Shown: positions 20,862-32,800 of the stretch, in pieces
How positions within the stretch are numbered: position 1 is the stretch's first letter
Layout: each line of letters begins with the position of its first letter
DNA from: Balanoglossus misakiensis
Taxonomy: Eukaryota > Hemichordata
Assembly (NCBI GenBank): GCA_040954595.2
Contig: CM082585.2
Coordinates: 9,548,001-9,612,000, forward strand
Direction: 5' to 3'
Length of the DNA: 64,000 nucleotides
Position numbers and translations under genes: made by a program
Notes under the pieces: model-generated
What the model saw: only the letters and a program-made list of their open reading frames with translations
The model's database searches: none
What the model was told of the DNA's origin: nothing

Positions 20862-23800
20862 TTACGTCGTAAAAGAGACACTGTTGCCACTGCCCTGACT
20901 TCCCATTGACGCACTTGACCTTGACGCCCGTTTGGCCAACGATTCCAAGTAACTTGCCGGCACCCATCCTTGTTCTCGGTTGGATGTCTGCTTGACGAAC
21001 CACCAGCCGTCTTTCCCGACTTTCAAGACTTCGACAATGTCTCCTTCTTTCATGGACAACTCAGTGTCTTCAATCTTGTTGTACTCTGCCAATCCAATGT
21101 ACTGGTTCATTTTGATGAGCTGTTGGGAGAAAGGCATAATAATGAAACATTGCCATTACAAGCTTTATACCAGTTCTTGCTGGGTTTTTCCTGGCCATAG
21201 TTGCTCAGGGTGTTGGTAGTTAACATTAGCAAACATGCAACCATGTAGACATAACAACATAATATCTTACCTTTCCTGTACTGTTCCTATCACCTGCGCT
21301 GTACTCTTCATCCGTAAACTCATCCGTGGACCACCCCTCATTGTCGCTGTCTGGTCCGACAGCGCCCTCTACAGGGGGCAGAGTCGAGGCATTGGCGTTA
21401 GCTCTATCGATTGACGGACTGGTCTTATGTCTCCGCACCACATTTCCATTACCATTCGGCCCCAAGCTCTCTGATTTGGTATCCAGTAACCTAGAACATT
21501 CGATAACAAATAAACTACACTTTACCAGTGCACAACTTTTATAGATGCTGTCAGTGTCCCAGAGATTTGGTCGTCCAGCACAGCATAATAAGAATTTCCG
21601 GGTGTTTAATTTGTTACGCGTGTGATATAAAGGACCAGGATGTATGAACTATGACCTGCGACCCCAGCCTACCTTGGATTGGGTGACGATGGACGTCTGG
21701 TGTTTGCATTCTGCATATTCTGCATCACTTGGTCTGTGGTGGATTTTCTCCTCGTTGCTGAAAATGAAATAAAAACAATCAATATTAAATAAAACCAATA
21801 TCATTCTGTCATATTATAATACAAATCATACTAGTCCACTGAAGTGATCGATTAAATTGATCAATCATTTACTGATCCAACTGATCCACTAGCAAAGCTG
21901 TTAAAGCCACTGATACCTTTTGCTACTTCAAACTGGTTCTGTAAGACTTTTCTGATTTCTCTAACCCAATGCGTCTTCAACTCGACAGAGGGGGCCTGCA
22001 ACAAAAAGCAAACAAAACAGATAATCACAGTAAATAGAGAACATTCTCCAAAGGTTTGTAGCTCATTAGAAGCATTTTTATGTCAGTTTTTGGCAGATGT
22101 TTTGGAACTAATTTTGCTTTTTACCTGGATGACGTAGACTTCAGATCTACCATGGCACCACAGTTCAAACTTCTTCTTATCTGCTTTCACGTTTTCTGTC
22201 ATTCCGTATTCAGTCATCTGAAAAAAAACCAAGATTTTTAACTTGCAGAGTCCATTCAGAGATATTCAGCAGGTTCAACAGGAATATACATAACATAATT
22301 GACAAGGGATCAAAGCAAACACAAGAATTAATGTTCCAATGTTCAGCCAATCATCTCATACATACATTGAGACTGTTCTTGTAGCTGTAGGTGGTTTTAT
22401 CCATGTAGCCATCACCTTCTCGTTTCTTGCAGATCAACACCGATTTCTCGTACAGGAAGAGGTGCCTCTGCATGGGCTTGAAACGCAGATCACGGATGTT
22501 GTTCTTTTTGTGTTCCACCCACACGTTGAATGAGCCCTGCATTAGTAGCTTGCCTTGTTCAGACAGATTACCCTGGAGAATGACATGGTACAGAACATTG
22601 AGTTATTAATTCACTGAATTTTCACAATAATGTTGTGATAATGACAATAATTTCGAGAATCGGTAGACCCATTAAATTCATGCAATAATGCGATGATGTG
22701 CCTCATGATCAATCATTCTGAGATATAAACATTGATTTTCAATTCATACAATAATGTTGAGATAACTCACCTCAAAGCCAGTTATGCTTAGTTGATGCAT
22801 AGAATCATTGACATATTTAAGTACATGCAGCATAGCTTCCAGAGCTTCTTCCAGTGCTTCATAACCCTCCTCGTTGTGAGAATATTTCAACATCTCCTGA
22901 AATTCACAGAACAATGATGTCAGCCCCGGGTTACATAAAGTCTAATCTTGTTCCTTTATGACAGCTTTTAGCTGTATATAACTGCAATTACCAGATTACA
23001 GTTTCTACATGTAGTTTATTAAATTGTGATTGTTGAGTTCTAACTTTTCTGTTACAGAAACATATACATGGCCTTACCTTGAGAAGTAGTTGGTATTTGG
23101 TGATCCTCTGAACTGGTTTGAGTAGATAGGCACTTAACGGTAGTCTATGCTGCAGTCTTTTCTGGCATTCCTGTGACCATAACACAACAGATTTGTTACT
23201 GCGACCAGGTGACAAAACTTGGTATAAGTAGTTGGAGAGCTATGGAGAGTACCGGACTTGTGTTCTTTAATTTAATTCTACTTTCAAGTGGCATATGATC
23301 GAATCTCTTACCTGGAAAAACTGATTATCATTTCCACATTCTCTTCTCAGAATTTCCGACTGGGGTTTATTCTGACAGTAGCAGCTGTACAACTTGTCCA
23401 GCTCATTCCTCTGTCAATTTGAGAGAAAGAAAAAACCTTAACACAGTCCACAATGCAATATCAAGTGCTGGCTACTGCAGTGTACTGTAGACACCAGATG
23501 CTGAAAACATTATACATGCATACCAAAACCATGAGAGCATCCTCATGTAAGAACTTGAATATTTTCATGGTCATTTCATATTTAGTGTAATTTCAACTTA
23601 CCCTTGAGACAAAGCACCTGCCAACCAATGGCGGCGTGTCCCTGCAGTTCTCAAGGTCAATGACAAACACGCTGTCAAGAAATCAAAATACTACATCAAT
23701 TGATTCTGGCATTTGATGTGTTCAGAATGATCACAAATAATACTGCATATGGATATTATATTCTAAAGTTGACAGGTATCCTACATACTGGTATCTGACA

Positions 23801-26800
23801 GTCACTTACTTTTTGTGAAATTCGTGAATCTGGTCAAGGTTCGCGAAAAGGACGCCCTTCTTGCCTTTCAGCAGTGGAGGAATCAAATGCTCCATTTCAC
23901 TGTTGTCCATCTGGTTTTCATAGCCTTCAATAATACCCAGTAATTCTTTCACGTACACTCTCTCGGTGTCTATCAATTCCTTCATGACATGCCTGTAAAA
24001 CAAAAAACATGGGAGTTCATTCATTCATTCATTCATTCATTCATTCATTCATTCATTGGATCATTCATTGGATCATTCATTGGATCATTCATTGGATCAT
24101 TCATTCATTGGATCATTCATTCATTGGATCATTCATTCATTCATTCATTGGATCATTCATTGGATCATTCATTGGATCATTCATTCATTCATTCATTGGA
24201 TCATTCATTCATTCATTCATTGGATCATTGGATCATTGGATCATTCATTCATTGGATCATTCATTCATTCATTGGATCATTCATTCATTCATTGGATCAT
24301 TCATTCATTCATTGGATCATTGGATCATTCATTCATTCATTCATTCATTCATTCATTCATTCATTCATTCATTCATTCATTCATTGGATCATTGGATCAT
24401 TCATTCATTCATTCATTGGATCATTGGATCATTGGATCATTCATTGGATCATTCATTCATTGGATCATTGGATCATCCATTGGATCATTCATTGGATCAT
24501 TCATTGGATCATTCATTGGATCATTCATTCATTCGATCATTCATTGGATCATTCATTGGATCATTCATTGGATCATTCATTCATTCATTCATTCATTCAT
24601 TGGATCATTCATTCATTCATTCATTCATTCATTCATTCATTGGATCATTCATTCATTGGATCATTCATTTATTCATTGGATCATTCATTCATTCATTGGA
24701 TCATTGGATCATTCATTCATTCATTCATTCATTGGATCATTCATTCATTCATTGGATCATTCATTCATTCATTCATTCATTGGATCATTCATTCATTCAT
24801 TGGATCATTCATTCATTGGATCATTCATTCATTGGATCATTCATTCATTCATTGGATCATTCATTCATTCATTCATTGGATCATTCATTCATTGGATCAT
24901 TCATTCATTCATTCATTCATTCATTCATTCATTCATTGGATCATTGGATCATTCATTGGATCATTCATTCATTCATTCATTCATTGGATCATTCATTGGA
25001 TCATTCATTCATTGGATCGACCATTCATTCATTGGATCATTCATTCATTCATTGGATCATTCATTCATTGGATCATTCATTCATTCATTCATTGGATCAT
25101 TCATTCATTCATTCATTCATTCATTGGATCATTCATTCATTCATTCATTGGATCATTCATTCATTGGATCATTCATTCATTGGATCATTCATTCATTCAT
25201 TGGATCATTCATTCATTCATTCATTGGATCATTCATTCATTGGATCATTCATTCATTCAATCATTCATTCATTCATTCATTGGATCATTCATTCATTCAT
25301 TCAATCAATCATTCATTGGATCATTGGATCATTCATTCATTGGATCATTCATTCATTGGATCATTCATTGGATCATTCATTCATTCATTCATTGGATCAT
25401 TCATTCATTCATTCAATCATTCATTCATTGGATCATTCATTCATTCATTCATTGGATCATTCATTCATTCATTCATTCATTCAATCATTGGATCATTCAT
25501 TGGATCATTCATTCATTGGATCGATCATTCATTCATTGGATCATTCATTCATTGGATCATTCATTCATTCATTGGATCATTCATTCAATCATTCATTCAT
25601 TCATTCATTGGATCATTCATTCATTCATTCATTCATTCATTCATTGGATCATTGGATCATTCATTGGATCATTCATTCATTCATTCATTGGATCATTCAT
25701 TCATTCATTCATTGGATCATTCATTCATTCATTCATTCATTGGATCATTCATTCATTCATTCATTCATTGGATCATTCATTCATTCATTGGATCATTCAT
25801 TCATTGGATCATTCATTCATTCATTCATTGGATCATTCATTCATTCATTGGGTCATTCATTCATTCATTCATTGGATCATTCATTCATTCATTCATTGGA
25901 TCATTCATTCATTCATTGGATCATTCATTGGATCATTCATTCATTGGATCATTCATTGGATCATTCATTCATTCATTGGATCATTGGATCATTCATTCAT
26001 TCATTCATTCATTGGATCATTCATTCATTCATTCATTGGATCATTCATTCATTCATTCATTGGATCATTCATTCATTCATTGGATCATTCATTCATTCAT
26101 TCATTGGATCATTCATTCATTGGATCATTCATTCATTCATTCATTGGATTATTCATTCATTGGATCATTCATTCATTCAATCATTCATTCATTGGATCAT
26201 TCATTCATTCATTCATTCATTCATTGGATCATTCATTCATTCATTCATTGGATCATTGGATCATTCATTCATTCATTCATTCAATCATTGGATCATTCAT
26301 TCATTCATTCATTCATTGGATCATTCATTCATTCATTCATTCATTGGATCATTCATTCATTCATTCATTGGATCATTCATTCATTCATTGGATCATTCAT
26401 TCATTCATTGGATCATTCATTCATTGGATCATTCATTCATTGGATCATTCATTCATTCATTGGATCATTCATTCAATCATTCATTCATTCATTCATTGGA
26501 TCATTCATTCATTCATTCATTCATTCATTCATTCATTGGATCATTGGATCATTCATTGGATCATTCATTCATTCATTCATTGGATCATTCATTCATTCAT
26601 TCATTGGATCATTCATTCATTCATTCATTGGATCATTCATTCATTCATTCATTCATTGGATCATTCATTCATTCATTGGATCATTCATTCATTGGATCAT
26701 TCATTCATTCATTCATTGGATCATTCATTCATTCATTGGGTCATTCATTCATTCATTCATTGGATCATTCATTCATTCATTCATTGGATCATTCATTCAT

Positions 26801-29800
26801 TCATTGGATCATTCATTGGATCATTCATTCATTGGATCATTCATTGGATCATTCATTCATTCATTGGATCATTGGATCATTCATTCATTCATTCATTCAA
26901 TCATTGGATCATTCATTCATTCATTCATTCATTGGATCATTCATTCATTCATTCATTCATTGGATCATTCATTCATTCATTCATTGGATCATTCATTCAT
27001 TCATTGGATCATTCATTCATTCATTCATTGGATCATTCATTCATTGGATCATTCATTCATTCATTCATTGGATTATTCATTCATTGGATCATTCATTCAT
27101 TCAATCATTCATTCATTGGATCATTCATTCATTCATTCATTCATTGGATCATTCATTCATTCATTCATTGGATCATCCATTCATTCATTGGATCATTCAT
27201 TGGATCATTCATTCATTCATTGGATCATTCATTCATTGGATCATTCATTGGATCATTCATTCATTCATTCATTGGATCATTCATTCATTGGATCATTCAT
27301 TGGATCATTCATTCATTCATTGGATCATTCATTCATTCATTCATTGGATCATTCATTCATTCATTCATTCATTCATTGGATCATTCATTCATTCATTCAT
27401 TCATTGGATCATTCATTCATTCATTGGATCATTCATTCATTCATTGGATCATTCATTCATTGGATCATTCATTCATTGGATCATTCATTCATTGGATCAT
27501 TCATTCATTGGATCATTCATTCATTCATTGGATCATTCATTCATTCATTCATTGGATCATTCATTCATTGGATCATTCATTCATTCAATCATTCATTCAT
27601 TCATTCATTGGATCATTCATTCATTCATTCAATCATTCATTGGATCATTCATTCATTCATTGGATCATTCATTCATTGGATCATTCATTCATTCATTCAA
27701 TCATTGGATCATTCATTCATTCATTCATTCATTGGATCATTCATTCATTCATTCATTCATTGGATCATTCATTCATTCATTCATTGGATCATTCATTCAT
27801 TCATTGGATCATTCATTCATTCATTCATTGGATCATTCATTCATTGGATCATTCATTCATTCATTCATTGGATTATTCATTCATTGGATCATTCATTCAT
27901 TCATTCATTGGATCATTCATTGGATCATTCATTCATTCATTCATTCATTCATTGGACCATTCATTCATTCATTCATTCATTCATTCATTCATTCATTCAT
28001 TCATTCATTCATTGGACCTTGGTACACATTTTACCTTCGTTTATTTGCCAGTGTGTCAGTTTCCGTGTCACTTTCATCAGTTGTGCAAGGGCTGGCTTCC
28101 ACCGCATCATCTCTGACAATCTCAATCTGACGATTCAACTGCAACAGAATCGAAATAAATCCACGATAAACTGAGCTGCAATTTGAAAATGACATCTATT
28201 GGCCTGATGACAATGCATTCCTTTAGATTCAAAGAAAATCATTCAGTTAAATCTCACCTTTGGGGCACTTTTTGCTTTCCTTAGTTTTTGTTTTCTGAAC
28301 TCGGCTTCAGACGGAGACGGCGGAGGCGTGGGTTTCGACGATGAAGTACTGCCGAGGGAGGTCAGTGACATGGATAGGTTCTGCATCTTGATGGCTGGTA
28401 CGGCCGGCTGCACCGCTTGCACAGGCCTCTCCAGTTTCACAGAGAGTTTCTTCAGGCTCATTCTCCTCTTCTCAAACATCTGTTTGACGTCGTCCACTCT
28501 CTGCAAGACATGCTGCACATTCGTCTGCAACAAATCGATAAAACTTTAAATATGGTGGGTTTTTTTTTGCTCTCATATACATGTACCCATCAATGGCATC
28601 ACACTTTCCCAACGAACTACCCTTAATCCGATGGGCTAAATAGTCAAGACCTGAAATTTTATACGCATTCTGAGTGCTTTGTCTATTTCATTCCTTCTAC
28701 ACTTTAATCTATTATAATCTATGCATGCATTATTTATCTTGCACATTATTTTTTTACACACAGTATGAGAACCTAAGACAAATGTTTCCGACACTTTGCC
28801 ACAAATGCAGGAGTTTCAAGTTCTACAAGAATAATTTTTATTTTCTCAACGGTTTAGATGATACCGTCCTCGTCAGTAATGACACTAACATCACTTATTA
28901 CGTTAATTATGCAAAGTGGCAGAAACATGTCTGTATTTTCCTGACATGATGCAGCAGCAGATGAAAGATGGAAGCAAATGACAAAGAAAATTATCTACTA
29001 GTATTCAAGGAAGTTAGGGGGTTGATATAGTTTAAAGGTACTGTTCTGGCAAGTTAGGGGTTAACAATCAGCAAGACCTTGTTTTCACCAAAGAGAAACC
29101 CCCTAGCTACCTTTAAAATAATACTGAGTCGGTCTGTATGGAAGAATAAGATTACGAGAGGGAGCGTAAAGAGAGACAGACGACACGGCACTGCAAATGA
29201 TTGACATGTCAGTATGTGAAAGAACAAACCTTGTACAAATCTTCCTATAGAGGGCGTAGTTCATGTAAAGAGAGAAATAGAGTGAAATGTATGGTCTTTA
29301 AAGCCTGAATGAATGGTGCTAAATGGCTGAGACCATTTGTCCGACCAGTAAGATCGTCAAATGATGTATATAAATGACCAAAAAAAACACATAATGCCCT
29401 TCAATTTGGCAACGTTATCACAACAATTGATAGCAATGATGCTGATCATTCCTACTGTGTGTGATGACTTAACTTTTTCTTCATTTCAATCAACTCGACT
29501 TTCAATTTCAAACTTGTCAAATTGAAAGGCATTTCATGGTATATATAATTGAAAACAATGACTGCCACAGAAGATGTATGCCGCAATGGAAAAATAAAGC
29601 TAGTGTACTGACACAGCCTATCACACATAAAACAAAGACACTTCTTGTGTTATTTTACAGCAAATCTAAATATGACCATATGAGTGAGAAAGGTGCAAAA
29701 AAATATTAAAATACTGTGCGCAATTCTGTTTCATTGACAAACTCAACACAAAGGGTCATCAGATAGATTACGAGTCCGAACCAAAATTACTTCCTTTCAT

Positions 29801-32800
29801 GGGTAGTTGTTATATTTCAGTGTAATACGATAACCCTTTGTTTTGATTTAAGTTGTCTCCTACACTTTTTTTAGCAAGGAAAAAAAAATGTTTTTTCTTC
29901 ATCCAGCCAATCCTTACCTTGGCTTCAACTGTTAAAATTGGGTCAAATATTGCACGAAATTCCTTGGGATCATGGAGGTTGATCTCATCAGAAGTCTTGA
30001 TGAAGTCGTCAATTTCCCGGAGGGCACCTTCAGCCCCCTCGGGAGTCTGGCACTTGTCCATGGACTGAGTGGCCAGGATGTCCACACCTCTGCCACACCA
30101 TTTGTTGGCCTGATGGAGCGAATGAGTGGAAAGATGTGTGAAGAGGAAAGATTGCAAAAGGACTGTTCTGTAGAAATGAAATTAAACGTAACAGGCCACT
30201 GTGTGAAGTTTATGATATACTGTATACAAGTCTGTTGTAGGCCTATGATTTTCATAATACAAGCAGTATTGATGAGTTGATATTTGAACTTTTTAAAAGC
30301 CACATATGACCCATCATAGAACAATCTGCACACACCAACCATGGCACGTTCCCTCTACAACCCATGGTCAATTCCTCCTACCTTGTCTATCCTCTGTTGC
30401 AGTTCAAGTGAGATTTCCAACGCTTTCCCTCTTTTCTCCAATTTTTCTTGGAGTTCACTGTGTACGGCCGTCAACTCGTGACACTTGGGTTCAATGCACT
30501 CTACGGCGTAGTGTTTGTTGCTGACCATCTGTTCACCGCTGCATCGCATCTTTTCGCTTCTTTCCAGGTACAGCTGTGTGGGAACGAAAACAGAAGAGTA
30601 CATTTGTTTTATTTTCCGGGAGTTCTTTTTGTGCGTTTGAAATTTAGTCTTGACTGGAAAGAAAACAAAATAAATGTAAGTTGTAACCTGAAACGGGTGC
30701 AGACCTGCGCAAACAAGATCACACTCGAAATGACCACAGAAATTTGTATATTGCATTTTTTCAATGTTTAAGATTGCATCACTTACCCTGGCCTTTTCAT
30801 TCAGTTCCTTGTATTCCCTGATCAACATTTCCACCCTGGCAACTGAGTCGCCCAGCTCTGTCATTGCACTCAGGTTTTCCAGATATGTGTCTAGTTCACT
30901 TTTCACCTAATAATAAAGAGAAGCACACAACGTAAAACACATTTTTCAAAATTAACAACTGAGATATGAAATATTAGAATAGCATGCATGAAATCACTCT
31001 AGATTATTTCAGACTCTGTTACCTCTTTAAACTCTTGTTCGAATTCCCTCAGCTGAAGACACTGTTTCAGCTTGGACTCGTGGTCAGACCAGAACACATC
31101 AAATGCTTTGTCTGTTTCTTCTAATTGAAGTAATAACCTGCAAATAAAGTAAACAAACGATCAGATTTGAGAAGAATCAAGCCCCTCACCACTATGGTCC
31201 TGTTTTCTATGGTAAGGATGGGTGAAAGGGTTATAGATATCTTCCGCTTACCTCTGTATTGCACATGAATTTGAAAACCTATGCATAGGCGTGTTCTGGT
31301 CGTTGCAGTTCTCATTGGTCGATTTACGGATGCAGTTCAGCAGAGTACCCCCTAGCTGCAGGGCGCTGTGCAAATCCTCCTTCAGCTCGTAGCGCTGCTT
31401 GCGATGCTCAGTCAGCAGAACGCCCGTGCTGTGGACGTCGGCGGGCAGCTCACTCGCCATGAAGTGTCCACCAAGCGATTTCAAGTTGTTGCTGATGTCA
31501 TCGCAGTTGTCGGAGAACTTCTCAATCGCCTGGAAATAAACGGAAACGTGTCAAGTGTACTGGATCAGTCTTTACACGATGCCTGTATAACAGCGTTTCA
31601 TCTGGAGGGGACAACATATTGCATCCTCAACCCTTTCACTGCCACTGTTTGGTCCAAACCCATTGTTTTCTAGGCAAAGTTGGGTCTATATATTGACAAA
31701 ATGGGGGTGAAAGGGTTATATTACATAGAACTCCACTCACCACTCGCATTTCTACCCATTCTCGGTGATTGTACGGCAGGTTGCCCTCCAACTCGGCCGT
31801 CAACTTGGACTTGTGAATGTGATCGTGTAGCTCCTTGAGAGACTCCAACATAAAGACCTGTTGCAAGAGATGTGAGATCAATCAGTCGAACGCAATATTC
31901 ATGTGTCAAAGCATGGAAATACGATTCCTGACTCCTCTGGCGTGAATTAAAACAGCTGTGAAGAACGAACACAACTCACGGTCAAGGTTAATGCATTAGG
32001 AGTGTCGGTATTTGAATTGTAGGAAACCAATCTATTTCATGAATTTCACACATAGATAAATCCCTACACACAGACCTTACACTGCATACTCTCATTGATA
32101 TTAAAGTGTGGCACAAACAATGTATCAGCTGTCTACAATGTATGTGGTCAAATGGTCAAAATGAGGTGACTGAATAATTTATCTGTCTTTATGCATGCCT
32201 CATAACTGACAATATGTCACTGGGGACAGTGGACCATATGTAGTCAGAAAAATTGACTAAAATAGACCTCTCTGGCCAGTGTGTTGACCTCTTGTTTTTA
32301 ATAATATTGACTTTTGACAAGCAAGGGTGCTATAAAATATATCTAACATCACACACAGAAATCTGGCACATACATGCAAACAGGCATGTGTGCTAATCTG
32401 CAGTAGAGAATTACCATATATAGTACCATACGATTACTTACTTTGAATTTGAATTCATCTTTGTAAAATTTAAAACCGACATCTGTAAATGTTCTCTGCA
32501 AGAATCCGCTGGGTCTAAGTACAAACACTTCTCTTATCGTACCAGGAAAATAACCCTGGAAACAAAAAGAACAAATATCAAGACATGAGTTTGCTTGATG
32601 AGTTTGCTTGCTAGATCTGAAAACATTATTCACCAGTACAAACTTTGATTTCCTCTCACTGTTTTGAAAATATTGAAATCATTTTCATCTGCTAAAGCTT
32701 GTTGAATACTCACTGCGATTTTCCCAAGAGCATTTTTGATAGAGCTCCATTTGTCTTCACGTCTGTCTATGATGATCACGAATCCTAGGTCGACTTCTTG

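Noticed and set aside
23989-28174. Three overlapping plus-strand open frames of about 1370 codons with [12 protein letters not shown] repeats
   Set aside because: They arise because the ATTC/ATTGGATC array has no stop codon in any plus-strand frame. They are equally long in all three frames, lie antisense in an intron, and encode no plausible protein.
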